This document shows, one piece after another, positions 22,780-39,511 of a stretch of DNA of 64,000 nucleotides. The notes beneath the pieces were generated by a model, which did not search any database, was not told the DNA's origin, and saw only the letters and a list, made by a program, of their open reading frames with translations. The stretch is from positions 124,001-188,000 of the forward strand of contig NZ_JAGIOC010000001.1 of the NCBI RefSeq assembly GCF_017876515.1. The letters are read 5' to 3'. The DNA comes from Brachybacterium fresconis (GTDB lineage: Bacteria; Actinomycetota; Actinomycetes; Actinomycetales; Dermabacteraceae). Position 1 is the stretch's first letter. Each line of letters starts with the position of its first letter. Both the position numbers and the translations under genes were made by a program.

Positions 22780-23142
22780 GTGGCCGGAACAGTCGCTCAG
22801 CCCGAAGGCATCACGAACCCCCCGATCGACCGTCTCCTGGAGACCGTCGACTCCAAGTACGCGCTGGTGCTCTACGGCTCCCAGCGCGCCCGCCAGATCA
22901 ACTCCTACTACTCGCAGCTCTCCGAGGGCCTGCTCGAGTTCGTCGGCCCGCTGGTGGACGTCGAGAACCAGGAGAAGGCGCTGTCGATCGCGCTCCGCGA
23001 GATCGACGAGGGTCTGCTGACGGTCCGCGAGATCGACGAGGCCGAGTACGCCGCGCAGAACGAGCCCGACCCGAACGCTCCGGCTCCGCTCAAGCTCGGC
23101 GACGACGCCCCGGAGATCCCGCCGGCCGACTTCTCCTTCTGA
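22780..23142 (+). CDS. rpoZ: RNA polymerase omega subunit
   Basis: 120 residues. Small subunit that helps assemble RNA polymerase. Matches omega from [20 protein letters not shown], then RARQINSYY, with the acidic C-terminal tail typical of actinobacteria. GTG start at 22780 with GAAGGGA upstream; a candidate -10 TATCCT is at 22738-22743. Confidence 0.95.
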   Translation: MAGTVAQPEGITNPPIDRLLETVDSKYALVLYGSQRARQINSYYSQLSEGLLEFVGPLVDVENQEKALSIALREIDEGLLTVREIDEAEYAAQNEPDPNAPAPLKLGDDAPEIPPADFSF

Positions 23143-23178
23143 TCACCCTCTGATCCCTGCCTGCCCCTGGGAGGCCCG

Positions 23179-24449
23179 ATGAGCTCCGTGCCGCGCACCC
23201 TCGACGGTGCCCGCGTGCTGGTCGGTGTCGGGGGCGGCATCGCCGCCTACAAGACCGCGCACCTGGTGCGCGGTCTTGTCGGTTCCGGTGCCGACGTCCG
23301 CGTGCTTCCCACCGCTGCGTCCCTCGAGTTCGTGGGCGCCGCGACCTGGGAGGCGCTCAGCCACCACCCGGTCCTCACCTCCGTCTTCGAGGATGTCGAC
23401 GAGGTGGCGCACGTGCGCTACGGCCAGGAAGCCGATCTGGTGGTGATCGCCCCGGCCACCGCCGACCTCCTCGCCCGGATGCGCATCGGCCGCGCCGACG
23501 ATCTGCTCACCGCCTCGCTGCTGGTCACCCGGGCCCCCGTGGTGGTGGCCCCGGCGATGCACACCGAGATGTGGGAGCACCCCTCCACGCTCGAGAACGT
23601 GAGCGTCCTGCGCGAGCGCGGGATCACGGTGCTCGAACCGGCCGTCGGTCGCCTGACGGGTCCGGACTCCGGGCCCGGGCGCCTGCCGGAGCCCGAGGCC
23701 CTGCTCGAGGCTGCCCGCGCCGCGATCGCCGCCCCCCGGGACCCACGGGGCGGCGTCCTGCGGGATCTGGTCGGCCGCGAGCTGCTGATCACCGCGGGCG
23801 GCACCCGCGAGGATCTCGATCCGGTCCGCTTCCTCGCCAATCACTCCTCGGGTCGGCAGGGCTGGGCACTGGCCCACGCCGCCCTCGTGCGCGGTGCCCG
23901 GGTCCGCCTCGCCGCGGCCTCGGTCGATCTCGAGACCCCGCCGGGCGCCCGTCGCCTCGACGTCCGCAGCGCCGACGAGCTCGCCGAGACCGTCGCCGAG
24001 CACCGCGGGCAGGTGGACGCCTTGGTCATGGCCGCGGCTGTGGCTGATTTCACGGCCGCCGAACGGGCCGCGGAGAAGATCAAGAAGGACGACGCCGATG
24101 AGGACTCGGTGCCCTCCATCGCCCTGCGACGGACCGAGGACATCCTGCGGCGCAGCGTCCTGGACCGCGGGGACGCCGCCCGTCCGGCGATCGTGGGCTT
24201 CGCCGCCGAGACCGGCGGTCACGGCGCCTCCGCCCTGGAGCTGGCCCGGGCCAAGGCCCGCCGCAAGGGGGCGGATCTGCTGGTCTTCAACGACGTGACC
24301 GCCGGGGTGTTCGGATCCTCGGACAACGCGGTGCGCATCCTGGACCGTGACGGGCAGGAGCGGTCCGAGGTCGCCGGGAGCAAGATCGCGGTCGCCCACG
24401 CCGTGATCGACGAGCTCGCCTCCGTGCTGCCGCCCGTATCCTGGTCGGC

Positions 24450-24453
<4 letters not shown>
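23179..24453 (+). CDS. coaBC: Bifunctional phosphopantothenoylcysteine decarboxylase / phosphopantothenate-cysteine ligase
   Basis: 424 residues. Two steps of coenzyme A synthesis. CoaC half (about 8-180): flavin-binding [10 protein letters not shown] and the [10 protein letters not shown] motif. Its C-terminal flap reads [15 protein letters not shown] without the Cys seen in E. coli, as in the mycobacterial form. CoaB half (about 195-420): [31 protein letters not shown] and KIKK for CTP and substrate binding. ATG at 23179; overlaps metK by 4 bases. Confidence 0.97.
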
Positions 24454-25654
<1,201 letters not shown>

Positions 25655-25658
<4 letters not shown>

Positions 25659-26053
25659 CCGCCGCGAACACTGCTGCTGCCGCGTCCGGCCTCGATCCGG
25701 AGCTGGCCGCGCGCCTGAAGCGTGACGGGGCCGGACTGATCACCGCCGTCGTCCAGGACGCGAGCGATGAGCGCGTGCTGATGGTCGGCTGGATGGACGA
25801 CGAGGCCCTCGCCCGCACCCTGCGCTCCGGGCGGGCCACCTACTGGTCCCGCTCCCGGGGCGAGTACTGGCGCAAGGGAGACACCAGCGGACACGTCCAG
25901 TGGGTGCGCTCGGTCGCGCTCGACTGCGACGGCGACACCCTGCTGGTCCGCGTCGACCAGGTCGGCGCCGCCTGCCATCGCGGCACCGACACCTGTTTCG
26001 ACGGCGGTGACCTCGGCGCCGTCGTCCTGGACCCCACGGAGCGCACCGCATGA
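25655..26053 (+). CDS. hisI: Phosphoribosyl-AMP cyclohydrolase
   Basis: 132 residues. Third step of histidine synthesis. The metal-site signature is complete: [28 protein letters not shown] and [12 protein letters not shown] with conserved Cys residues. No fused hisE domain. GTG at 25655 (GTGA with metK) and an ATGA overlap with trpE place it inside a tightly coupled run of genes. Other his genes are not in the window. Confidence 0.97.
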
Positions 26054-27651
26054 CCGACCGTCCCCTGACCGCTGCGGACGCCGTCCCGAGCGGCGAGGCG
26101 TACCCCGAACGGGTGGCCGGCCGCGAGGGCGATGCCCTCGGCCGCATCCATCCCGACCGCGAGACCTTCCGCGCTCTCGCCGCGCGCCAGCGCGTGGTCC
26201 CCGTCAGCGTGCGCCTGCTGGCCGACGAGGACACCCCGGTGTCCCTGTACCGCCGCCTGACCGCGGACGGCGACGCGCGGGGCACCTTCCTGCTCGAATC
26301 GGCCGGGGAGGGGGAAGCCTCCCGCTACTCCATCATCGGCACCCGCGCCCGCGCCGTGCTCACCGAACGCGAGGGCCGGGCCCACTGGAGAGGCGACGTG
26401 CCCGCCGGGGTCCCGACCGACGGCAGTCCCGTCGAGGCGCTCCGCGCGGTCACCAGCGCCTTCCGTGCCGCCCGCCAGGCGCATCTGCCACCGTTCTCCG
26501 GGGGCATGGTCGGCTTCATCGCCTATGACGCGGTCCGCCACTGGGAGAAGCTCGAGGACGCCCCGCCCGACGAGGTGGGACTGCCGGACGTCTCGATGCT
26601 CCTGGCCCAGGACGTCGTCGTCCACGACGCCCACGACTCCACGGTGGTGCTGGTCGCCAACGCGCTGAACCTCAACGCCACGGACGACGGCGTCGATGCC
26701 GCCTACGACGACGCCCTCGCCCGACTCGAGACGATGCGGGAGCGGCTGCGCACCCCGCTCAGCAGCTCGGCGATGGTCTACGAGACCGTCCGCGACCTCG
26801 ACCCCGAGGTCCGCACCGCCCGGCTCGACTACGAGCGCGCCGTGCACGAGGCCGTCCGCGACATCATCGACGGGGACATCTTCCAGGTCGTCCCCTCGCA
26901 GCGCTTCTCCCTGCCCGTCGCGGCCGATCCGCTGGACGTGTACCGGGTGCTGCGACGGATGAACCCCAGCCCCTACATGTACCTGCTGCGCACGGTCGAT
27001 GCCGACGGCACCGGGATCGACGTCGTCGGCGCGAGTCCCGAATCGCTGGTGACGGTGCGCGGACGGACGGCGACCACCCACCCCATCGCCGGCTCCCGCC
27101 CCCGCGGGGACACGCCCGAACAGGACGAACGGCTCGGCAGCGAACTGCTGGCGGACCCCAAGGAGCGCTCCGAGCACCTGATGCTGGTCGATCTCGCCCG
27201 CAACGACCTGCAGAAGTTCTGCGACCCGGGCACCGTGGTGGTGCGGGACTTCATGCACCTGCAGCGCTTCAGCCACATCCAGCACATCGTCTCCACCGTC
27301 ACCGGGCACATCCGCGAAGACGCCCTGGCCTACGACGCGCTGCGCGCCACCTTCCCGGCCGGCACCCTCTCCGGGGCACCGAAACCCTCGGCGATGCGGA
27401 TCATCGACCGCCTGGAGCCGGTGCGTCGCGGCGTCTACGGCGGGACGGTCGGCTACATCGACTTCGCCGGGGACATGGACATGGCGATCGCCATCCGCAC
27501 CGCCGTGCTCAAGGACGGCACGGCCCACGTCCAGGCCGGCGGGGGAGTGGTGGCGGACTCCGACGCCACCATGGAGTACCGCGAGACCCAGTCGAAAGCG
27601 GCCGCAGCCCTCCGCGCCGTCGCCTCCGCCGACACTCTGCGCCCAGCATGA
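26050..27651 (+). CDS. trpE: Anthranilate synthase component I
   Basis: 533 residues. Converts chorismate and ammonia (from a TrpG partner not in the window) to anthranilate. The feedback site LLES is present at 81-84 and NPSPYMYLL is also visible, so inhibition by tryptophan is likely. Catalytic C-terminal motifs include [28 protein letters not shown] and [14 protein letters not shown] overlaps with hisI and the next gene. With no leader of its own, attenuation at trpE is unlikely. Confidence 0.97.
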   Translation: MTDRPLTAADAVPSGEAYPERVAGREGDALGRIHPDRETFRALAARQRVVPVSVRLLADEDTPVSLYRRLTADGDARGTFLLESAGEGEASRYSIIGTRARAVLTEREGRAHWRGDVPAGVPTDGSPVEALRAVTSAFRAARQAHLPPFSGGMVGFIAYDAVRHWEKLEDAPPDEVGLPDVSMLLAQDVVVHDAHDSTVVLVANALNLNATDDGVDAAYDDALARLETMRERLRTPLSSSAMVYETVRDLDPEVRTARLDYERAVHEAVRDIIDGDIFQVVPSQRFSLPVAADPLDVYRVLRRMNPSPYMYLLRTVDADGTGIDVVGASPESLVTVRGRTATTHPIAGSRPRGDTPEQDERLGSELLADPKERSEHLMLVDLARNDLQKFCDPGTVVVRDFMHLQRFSHIQHIVSTVTGHIREDALAYDALRATFPAGTLSGAPKPSAMRIIDRLEPVRRGVYGGTVGYIDFAGDMDMAIAIRTAVLKDGTAHVQAGGGVVADSDATMEYRETQSKAAAALRAVASADTLRPA

Positions 27652-28370
27652 GCACACCGAGTTCCCCGACCTCCCCGGCTCCGTCGGACACGGAGGCCCC
27701 GCGCCGTCCCCGCCGGGCCCCGAGCCGCCGCGTGACCGTGCTCGCGGGGACCGTCGCCGGCGCCGCACTGGCCGGCGCCACCCGCACCACCTGGGCCCAG
27801 GCCACCGCCCCCGATCTCACCGGGTCCGCCCAGCAGGTGGCCGTGACCGGCTCGGACGCGGCCCCGACGGTGCTCGCCCTCGGGCTGGTCGCCCTGGCCG
27901 CCGCCCTGACCACCTCCCTGTCCTCGACCTGGGTCCGCTTCGTCACCGGCCCGGTGCTCCTGGCCGCCGGACTGGGCGCGGGCTGGTCCGCTCTCGCGGT
28001 GGTCCTGGACCCGACCGGCGCCTCCGGGTCGGCCACGGCCACGGCCACCGGGGTCGTCGGCGGGCAGGTGCAGGCCACGGCCACCTCCTGGCCGCTGCTG
28101 ACGCTGATCCCGGCGCTGGCGGTCGCCGCGGTCGGGGCCCTCGTGCTGCTGGTCGGCCGCACCTGGCCGGTGCGCACCCGCTATCGCAGCGCCGCCGTCG
28201 CCGTCGCCGCGACCGCGGACCCGGAGACGGACCCGGCCGCCGCCTGGGACGCGCTGACCCGAGGAGAGGACCCGAGCACCGAGGACGATCCGGGCGACGA
28301 GGACGACCCGAGCGACGAAGACGACCCGAGCACCGGGCGGGACGAGACCGGTCCCACCGCCGCGCGGTGA
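27648..28370 (+). CDS. Trp operon-associated membrane protein
   Basis: 240-residue protein of the family found next to trpE in actinobacteria (Trp_oprn_chp type), function unknown. Hydrophobic segments at about 28-45, 75-92, 99-119 and 145-168 predict four transmembrane helices. The C-terminal 45 residues carry an acidic repeat, DEDDPS/EDDPG three times, likely cytoplasmic and disordered. ATGA overlap with trpE. A role in tryptophan or precursor transport is only a guess from position. Confidence 0.88.
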   Translation: MSTPSSPTSPAPSDTEAPRRPRRAPSRRVTVLAGTVAGAALAGATRTTWAQATAPDLTGSAQQVAVTGSDAAPTVLALGLVALAAALTTSLSSTWVRFVTGPVLLAAGLGAGWSALAVVLDPTGASGSATATATGVVGGQVQATATSWPLLTLIPALAVAAVGALVLLVGRTWPVRTRYRSAAVAVAATADPETDPAAAWDALTRGEDPSTEDDPGDEDDPSDEDDPSTGRDETGPTAAR

Positions 28371-28481
28371 TCGCCCTCACGGCGCGTGCGAGCGCCCCCC
28401 GCCGTCCCGTGGCGCTTCGCCGATACTCACCCGATGACGTGGCACAATGGCCTCGACCGGGACCCTGACTGGAGAAGGATC

Positions 28482-28730
28482 ATGACCAAGACCTACGCCG
28501 TGCCTCCGCCCCCGCCCCACAACGAGGGCAAGACCGTGGCCGCCTACACGCTCAACTACGGCGTGGTGCTCGGATCGGTCGTCCTGGCGTTCGGGATGGT
28601 CCTGTCCATGATGCTGCTGGTCTGGATCGGCGCCGGCGTGATCGCCGCCGCGATCGTGCTCGGCATCGTGCTGTCCCTGGCCGGACTCGGCCAGCCCCGC
28701 CGTCGACCCTCCGAGGCCGAAGCGCGGTGA
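28482..28730 (+). CDS. Small membrane protein (HGxxPAAW/DUF6704-like)
   Basis: 82 residues. A short Pro-rich N-terminus, then HNEGKTVAAYT, which resembles the family motif HGxxPAAW, and two transmembrane helices (about 29-46 and 48-70). Found between trpE and trpC in many actinobacteria; function unknown. ATG at 28482 after GGAGAAGGA. A CACAAT hexamer at 28443-28448 may be its -10. Stop overlaps the next gene (GTGA). Confidence 0.85.
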   Translation: MTKTYAVPPPPPHNEGKTVAAYTLNYGVVLGSVVLAFGMVLSMMLLVWIGAGVIAAAIVLGIVLSLAGLGQPRRRPSEAEAR

Positions 28731-29194
28731 CCCAGGTCGTGGGCGACCGGCGCGGCGCCGCCGCGCAGGATGCCCCCGCCCGCGGCCCGCGCAGGGCGCT
28801 GCTGCCCCTGGCCGTCGTGGTCGGCGGCCTCGCGCTCGCCCTGACGGTCCAGCAGGTCTTCGACCCGTTCCGCACCGACATCCCGCTGTGCGCCGTCCAC
28901 CACCTCACGGGGCTGTACTGCCCGGGATGCGGCGCGATCCGCGGCGTCCACGCCCTGCTCGCCGGCGACCTGCTGCTCGCCCTGCGCAGCAACGCGCTGA
29001 TCATGGTGGCCATGCCCGTGACGGCCCTGCTCATCGGGATCTGGACCCGCCACCGCATCCAGGGCAGGTCGACCACCGTGCCGCTCCCGCGCCCGCTGGC
29101 CATCGCACTGCTGGCCGCGATCGCCCTGTTCACCGTGCTGCGCAACGTCCCGGCCTTCTGGTTCATCGCCCCGATCTCCTACATCGGCGCCTGA
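28727..29194 (+). CDS. DUF2752 membrane protein
   Basis: 155 residues. The family's Cys motif is plain: [11 protein letters not shown] (about 64-74), just before the second hydrophobic segment. Three to four transmembrane helices predicted (about 26-42, 78-105, 122-140). Function unknown. GTGA overlap with the preceding gene; trpC starts 58 bases downstream with its own ribosome site. Confidence 0.9.
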   Translation: MTQVVGDRRGAAAQDAPARGPRRALLPLAVVVGGLALALTVQQVFDPFRTDIPLCAVHHLTGLYCPGCGAIRGVHALLAGDLLLALRSNALIMVAMPVTALLIGIWTRHRIQGRSTTVPLPRPLAIALLAAIALFTVLRNVPAFWFIAPISYIGA

Positions 29195-29252
29195 ACCCAC
29201 CACCCCGTCGGCCCGCCGCGGACGACCGACCCCACCGCTGCAGGAGGCATCC

Positions 29253-30086
29253 GTGATCACCACCGGAACCGTGCTCGATACGATCATCGCCGGAGTGCGC
29301 GAGGATCTCGAGTCCCGCCGGGCCCGCATCCCCGACGCCGAAATCGCCGAGCTGGCCCGCGCGGCCGCTCCCGCCCGCGACGCCCGCGCGGCACTGGTCG
29401 GGGACGGCACCACCCTGGGCCTGATCGCCGAGGTGAAGCGTTCGAGCCCCTCCAAGGGGGCGCTCGCGGACATTCCGGAGCCCGCCGACCTCGCCGGGAT
29501 CTACGCCGACAGCGGCGCGAGCGCGATCAGCGTCCTGACCGAGCGGCGCCGCTTCCGCGGCTCGCTGGCGGATCTCGACGCCGTGCGCGAGCGCGTCGGC
29601 GCGCCGGTGCTGCGCAAGGACTTCGTGGTCGAGCCCTACCAGGTGCTCGAAGCGCGCGCCCACGGCGCCGACCTGGTGCTGCTGATCGTCGCCGCCCTCG
29701 AGGACGCCGCGCTGCGCGAGCTGCACGACCTGGTCACCGAGCTCGGCATGACGGCGCTGGTCGAGACCCACACCGACGCCGAGCTGGATCGCGCCCTCGC
29801 CCTGGGCGCCGACGTCATCGGCGTCAACGCCCGCAACCTCAAGACGCTCGACGTGGACCTCGACCGCGCCGCCGCCCTGCTGCGCCGGATCCCGGCCGGA
29901 CCGCTGGCGATCGGCGAGTCCGCGGTCGCGACCGTCGCGGACGTGGAGGCCTACGCCGCCGCCGGCGCCGACGCGGTCCTGGTCGGGGAGGCCCTGGTGA
30001 CCTCCGGGGACCCCGCCGGCTCCGTCGCCGCGTTCCGTCAGGTGGCCCGCCGCGGCCGCCCCGTCCCGCAAGGAGCCCAGGCATGA
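29253..30086 (+). CDS. trpC: Indole-3-glycerol phosphate synthase
   Basis: 277 residues, single-domain TIM barrel without a fused TrpF. Closes CdRP to indole-glycerol phosphate. Catalytic pattern [12 protein letters not shown] with Glu60 and Lys62, then [17 protein letters not shown] and GESAV. GTG at 29253 after CAGGAGG. ATGA overlap with trpB. Confidence 0.97.
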   Translation: MITTGTVLDTIIAGVREDLESRRARIPDAEIAELARAAAPARDARAALVGDGTTLGLIAEVKRSSPSKGALADIPEPADLAGIYADSGASAISVLTERRRFRGSLADLDAVRERVGAPVLRKDFVVEPYQVLEARAHGADLVLLIVAALEDAALRELHDLVTELGMTALVETHTDAELDRALALGADVIGVNARNLKTLDVDLDRAAALLRRIPAGPLAIGESAVATVADVEAYAAAGADAVLVGEALVTSGDPAGSVAAFRQVARRGRPVPQGAQA

Positions 30087-31426
30087 GCACACCCCAGCCC
30101 TCGGACCCCCGTCCCGTGGTCACCGATCTCGCCCGACCCGAGGGAGAGCTGCGCTCCGAGGAGGGCCCCTACTTCGGCGACTTCGGCGGCCGGTTCCTGC
30201 CCGAAGCCCTGGTCCCCGCGCTCGACGAGCTGCGCGAGACCTACGAGAAGGCCGTGCTGGACCCCGAGTTCGTCGCCGAGCTGCAGCGCCTGGCGCGCGA
30301 GTACACCGGGCGCCCCTCGCTGCTGACGGAGGCCCCGCGCTTCTCCCGCCTCGCCGGCGGCGCCCGGATCCTGCTCAAGCGCGAGGACCTCAACCACACC
30401 GGCAGCCACAAGATCAACAACGTCCTGGGCCAGGCGCTGCTGACGGTGCGCATGGGCAAGACCCGTGTGATCGCGGAGACCGGCGCCGGCCAGCACGGGG
30501 TCGCCACCGCCACCGCGGCCGCCCTGTTCGGCCTGGACTGCACGATCTACATGGGCGAGGAGGACACCGAGCGCCAGGCGCTGAACGTGGCCCGCATGCG
30601 TCTGCTGGGAGCCGACGTGGTGCCCGTGACGCAGGGGTCGCGCACCCTCAAGGACGCCATCAACGAGGCCTTCCGCGACTGGGTCGCCAACGTGGACACC
30701 ACGCATTACCTCCTGGGCACGGTCGCCGGCCCGCACCCCTTCCCGGTGATGGTCCGGGACTTCCACCGCATCATCGGCGAGGAGGCCCGCGCCCAGACGC
30801 TCGAGGTGGCCGGCCGCCTGCCCGATGCCGTTCTCGCCTGCGTCGGCGGCGGCTCCAACGCGATGGGCATCTTCCACGCCTTCCTCGACGACGTCGACCC
30901 GCTGGTGCGGCTGATCGGCTGCGAGGCGGGCGGCGACGGCGTCGCGACCGGCCGCCACAGCGCGACCATCGGCGGCGGCTCCCCGGGCGTCCTCCACGGC
31001 GCCCGCAGCTTCGTCATGCAGGACGAGGACGGCCAGACCATCCCCTCGCACTCGGTCTCCGCCGGGCTGGACTATCCCAGCGTCGGCCCCGAGCACGCCT
31101 GGCTCGCCAACATCGGCCGCGCCGAGTACCGCGCCGTGGACGACGAGGCGGCCATGGAGGCCTTCGCGCTGCTGTCGATGACCGAGGGCATCATGCCGGC
31201 GATCGAGTCGGCGCACGCCCTGGCCGGCGCCCTCGAGCTGGGTCGCGATCTGGGCGAGGACGCCGTGATCCTGGTGAGCCTCTCGGGCCGCGGGGACAAG
31301 GACGTCGACACCGCGTCGCGCTGGTTCGGCCTGGTGGGGGAGGACCCCGCCCGCGCCGATCTCCAGGCGCTGCGCGAGAGAGCCCGCGCCACCAGTGATC
31401 TCACCGACCCGACGGAGAAGCGATGA
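30083..31426 (+). CDS. trpB: Tryptophan synthase beta chain
   Basis: 447 residues. PLP enzyme that joins indole and serine. The PLP lysine is Lys110 in HTGSHKINN; the phosphate cup is [16 protein letters not shown] is intact. A charged N-terminal lead of 25 residues precedes the conserved [17 protein letters not shown] overlaps on both sides (trpC, trpA). Confidence 0.98.
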   Translation: MSTPQPSDPRPVVTDLARPEGELRSEEGPYFGDFGGRFLPEALVPALDELRETYEKAVLDPEFVAELQRLAREYTGRPSLLTEAPRFSRLAGGARILLKREDLNHTGSHKINNVLGQALLTVRMGKTRVIAETGAGQHGVATATAAALFGLDCTIYMGEEDTERQALNVARMRLLGADVVPVTQGSRTLKDAINEAFRDWVANVDTTHYLLGTVAGPHPFPVMVRDFHRIIGEEARAQTLEVAGRLPDAVLACVGGGSNAMGIFHAFLDDVDPLVRLIGCEAGGDGVATGRHSATIGGGSPGVLHGARSFVMQDEDGQTIPSHSVSAGLDYPSVGPEHAWLANIGRAEYRAVDDEAAMEAFALLSMTEGIMPAIESAHALAGALELGRDLGEDAVILVSLSGRGDKDVDTASRWFGLVGEDPARADLQALRERARATSDLTDPTEKR

Positions 31427-32256
31427 TCGCCCCCGACACCCACCGCCTGCGCGCGGCCGATGCCATCGATCGCGCCCGCGCCGAGGACCGCGCCGCCCTG
31501 ATCGGCTACCTGCCCGTCGGCTATCCGGACGTCGCCGGTTCGATCGAGGCCGCTCGGGTGCTCATCGACCACGGCGCCGACATGATCGAGCTGGGCCTGC
31601 CCTACTCCGACCCGGTGATGGACGGCCCCGTCATCCAGCGCGCCGCCTCGGCGGCGCTGGCGGGCGGCGTGCGCACCCGCCACGTGCTCGAGGCGGTCGA
31701 GGCCCTCTCCGGCCGCGGCGCGGCGATCCTGGTGATGTCCTACTGGAACCCGGTCCTCGCCTACGGGCCCAGCGCCTTCGCCCGGGACCTGGCGGCCGCC
31801 GGCGGTGCCGGTCTGATCACCCCGGACCTGATCCCCGACGAGGGCGCGGACTGGATCGCGGCCAGCGAGGAGCATGCCGTGGACCGCGTGTTCCTGGTCG
31901 CCCCCAGCTCCCCGCCGGACCGTCTCGCCCATGTGGTATCGCACACACGCGGCTTCGTCTACGCCGCCAGCACCATGGGGGTCACCGGCACCCGGGCCAG
32001 CGTGTCCGCGGCGACCGAAGGCCTGGTCCAGCGCACCCGCGCGGCCGGGGCGGAGAACGTCTGCGTCGGTCTCGGCGTCTCCGACGGTGACCAGGCCGCT
32101 GAGGTGGGAGCGTATTCTGATGGAGTGATCGTCGGATCCGCCTTCGTGCGGCCGCTGATCGAGCACGAAGGCGACGCCCCGGCGACCCGCACCGCCCTGG
32201 CCGCGGTGGCCGACGACCTGCGCTCCGGCGTGGAGCGCGCCCGCACCCCCCGATGA
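31423..32256 (+). CDS. trpA: Tryptophan synthase alpha chain
   Basis: 277 residues. Cleaves indole-glycerol phosphate and passes indole to TrpB. Catalytic Glu56 ([10 protein letters not shown]) and Asp67 (MDGP) are in place, with ITPDLIPDE and the [13 protein letters not shown] loop. ATGA overlap with trpB. trpF and trpD are not in this cluster. Confidence 0.97.
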   Translation: MIAPDTHRLRAADAIDRARAEDRAALIGYLPVGYPDVAGSIEAARVLIDHGADMIELGLPYSDPVMDGPVIQRAASAALAGGVRTRHVLEAVEALSGRGAAILVMSYWNPVLAYGPSAFARDLAAAGGAGLITPDLIPDEGADWIAASEEHAVDRVFLVAPSSPPDRLAHVVSHTRGFVYAASTMGVTGTRASVSAATEGLVQRTRAAGAENVCVGLGVSDGDQAAEVGAYSDGVIVGSAFVRPLIEHEGDAPATRTALAAVADDLRSGVERARTPR

Positions 32257-32311
32257 CCCCCGGCCCGCACCGCAGAACGATCGGACCACCCAGGACAAGG
32301 AGAGCCCGGCG

Positions 32312-33241
32312 ATGATCCCCAGCCCGCCCATCTCCTCGATCTCCCTCGGCCCGCTCACGATCCACTTCTACGCGATCTGCATCCTCGCCGGCATCGGCCT
32401 CGCCCTGTGGTGGGCCACCAAGCGCTGGGAGGCCCGCGGCGGCAACGGCGACGACCTCTTCGACATCGTCTTCGTGGCCGTGATCGCCGGCATCGTGGGT
32501 TCCCGCATCTGGCACGTGCTGACCTCCCCGGAGCCGTTCTTCGGCCCCGGCGGCGACCCGCTCGCCGTGCTCTACATCTGGCAGGGAGGGCTGGCCATCT
32601 ACGGCGGCGTCGCCGGCGGTGCCCTCGCGGTGTGGATCATGGCGCGGGTGAAGAAGGTGTCCTTCATCGCCCTGGCGGACACCATCGGCCCCACCCTCCT
32701 GGTCGCCCAGATCCTGGGCCGCTTCGGCAACTGGTTCAACCAGGAGCTCTACGGCCCCGAGACCGACGCCTGGTGGGGCTGGGACGTCACCTGCGTGACC
32801 AACGGACAGAGCATCGGCGGCTGCGTGCCGGGCACCTACCACCCCACCTTCCTGTACGAGCAGCTGTGGATGCTCGCCGGCCTCGGCGTCCTGCTGGTGA
32901 TCAGCCGCCGCTTCCAGCTCGCCGGCGGACGCATCTTCTGGGCGTACGTCGGCATCTACTCCATCGGCCGCGCCGGGATCGACGCGATCCGCTCCGAGCC
33001 GGTGCTGATGGTCGGCCCCCTGCGCATCCACACCCTGGTCGCGATCATCCTGGCGCTGGTCGCCATCGCTGTGTTCACCCACCTCACGATGCGCAGGCGT
33101 CGCCGCGGCGGCGAGGTCGTCGCCGCCGACGGCTCCTTCGAGATGACCGCCCAGACAGCCGGGAACGGTCCCGACGAGGACGAGGTCGAGAAGTCCGGGA
33201 CGCCCCCCTCCCGGGGCGAGGACCCTGCCCCCGGACCCTAG
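32312..33241 (+). CDS. lgt: Prolipoprotein diacylglyceryl transferase
   Basis: 309 residues, about seven membrane helices. Transfers diacylglycerol from phosphatidylglycerol to lipobox cysteines. The signature GRFGNWFNQELYG (about 136-148) includes the key Arg and Asn; YGGVAGG and the C-terminal GRAGIDAIRSEP are also conserved. The final 45 residues are a charged cytoplasmic tail. It would modify the lipoprotein encoded at 42832. ATG at 32312 after ACAAGGAGA. Linked to trpA as in many actinobacteria. Confidence 0.97.
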   Translation: MIPSPPISSISLGPLTIHFYAICILAGIGLALWWATKRWEARGGNGDDLFDIVFVAVIAGIVGSRIWHVLTSPEPFFGPGGDPLAVLYIWQGGLAIYGGVAGGALAVWIMARVKKVSFIALADTIGPTLLVAQILGRFGNWFNQELYGPETDAWWGWDVTCVTNGQSIGGCVPGTYHPTFLYEQLWMLAGLGVLLVISRRFQLAGGRIFWAYVGIYSIGRAGIDAIRSEPVLMVGPLRIHTLVAIILALVAIAVFTHLTMRRRRRGGEVVAADGSFEMTAQTAGNGPDEDEVEKSGTPPSRGEDPAPGP

Positions 33242-33357
33242 GCACGCAGCACCCCGCGCGAGAGAGATCGCCGGAACGAGGAGCGTGCCCGGGCCCGGGC
33301 ACGCGTCCGCATCCGACGTCCTCGCACCGGCCGCTCACCCGGAAGGGCCTCGCGCTC

Positions 33358-37930
<4,573 letters not shown>

Positions 37931-37938
<8 letters not shown>

Positions 37939-39409
37939 TCCCCGAGGATTCCTCCGCTACCGCGACCGCGAACTGCCGCCGCGGCGGCCCGTGCCGGTGC
38001 GGCTGATGGACTGGCGCGAGGTGTACGAGGCCCGCGAGCAGGGCACTCTCGACGTCGTCTCCCGTCAGGCCGGCCGCTGCATGAACTGCGGCATCCCGTT
38101 CTGCCACCAGGGCTGCCCGCTGGGCAACCTGATCCCGGAATGGAACGACCTGGTCTACCGCGAGGACTGGCAGGAGGCGAGCGAGCGCCTGCATGCGACC
38201 AACAACTTCCCGGAGTTCACCGGCCGCGCCTGCCCCGCGCCCTGCGAGTCCAGCTGCGTGCTGGGCATCAACCAGCCCCCGGTGACCATCAAGAACGTCG
38301 AGGTCTCCATCATCGACCGCGCTTTCGCCGAGGGGTGGGTCCAGCCCGTCGAGCCGTCCCGGCAGACCGGGCGCGCGGTCGCCGTCGTCGGTTCCGGACC
38401 CGCCGGGCTGGCCGCCGCCCAGCAGCTGACCCGGGCCGGCCATTCCGTGGTCGTCCTCGAGCGCGACGACCGTCTCGGCGGACTCCTGCGCTACGGGATC
38501 CCCGAGTTCAAGCTGGAGAAGCGCCATGTGGACCGCCGGCTGCAGCAGCTGCGCGCCGAGGGCACGCGCTTCCGCACCGGCGTGGACGTCGGCGGCACGG
38601 GGGAGGGCGCGCTCTCGGTCGACGATCTCCGCTCCCGGTTCGACGCGGTGGTCCTGGCGACCGGGGCGAACGTGCCCCGAGAGCTGGCGGTGCCCGGCCG
38701 CGATGCGTCCGGCATCCACCCGGCCATGGAGTACCTGACCCAGGCGAACCGCCGGGTGGAGGGCGACTGGATCGCCGAACCCCTCTCGGCCGAGGGCAAG
38801 AACGTGGTCATCATCGGCGGGGGCGACACGGGCGCGGACTGCTTGGGAACCGCCCTGCGCCAGGGCGCCCGCTCCGTCACCACCCTCGCCATCGGCACCC
38901 AGCCCCCTGCGGAGCGCGACGAATCACAGCCCTGGCCGACCCACCCGGTGCTCTTCGAGGTCTCCGCCGCCCACGAGGAGGGCGGCAACCGCTCGTTCCT
39001 GGCCTCCACCACCGGATTCGAGGTCGGAGCGGACGGCGCGGTGACCGGACTGAAGGTCTCCCGCACCGAGTACCGGGACGGGCGTCGCGGACCGACGCCC
39101 GGGACGGAGACCGTCCTGCCCGCCACCCTGGTGCTGATCGCGATGGGCTTCACCGGGACCCGCGAGGACGGCCTGCTGGCGGATCTCGGGGTGGACCTCA
39201 CCGCACGCGGCACCATCGAGCACGACCAGCAGTGGGCCACGACAGCCCCCGACGTGTTCACCGCGGGCGACTGCGCCCGAGGTCAGAGCCTGATCGTGTG
39301 GGCGATCGCCGAGGGTCGCGCCTGCGCGGCCGCCGTCGACCGCCACCTGATGGGCTCCAGCTCCCTGCCGACGCCGGTGCGCCCCGGGGAGAACCCTGTC
39401 ACGGTGTGA
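37931..39409 (+). CDS. gltD: Glutamate synthase small (beta) subunit
   Basis: 492 residues. Carries electrons from NADPH to GltB. N-terminal Fe-S cysteines in CMNCGIPFCHQGCPLGN and CPAPCESSC; FAD site VVGSGPAGLAAAQ near 152; NADPH site IIGGGDTGADC near 295; C-terminal FTAGDCARGQSLIVWAI. ATG at 37931 lies inside the gltB 3' end. An in-frame upstream start 10 codons earlier is less likely. Confidence 0.97.
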
Positions 39410-39511
39410 AAGACTAGGGGCGACCACGCGATGCTGCGGCCCGTCCGGCAGTGCGCTTCGTGGTGCCCGCCGGAAGGCCGCGGCCCTTACTCGAACAACT
39501 GATGGGTTGAC

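Noticed and set aside
32407..33357. Long in-frame extension upstream of gltB
   Set aside because: It overlaps lgt in another frame and lacks family similarity; the ATG at 33,358 with GGAAGGG places Cys27 as expected.
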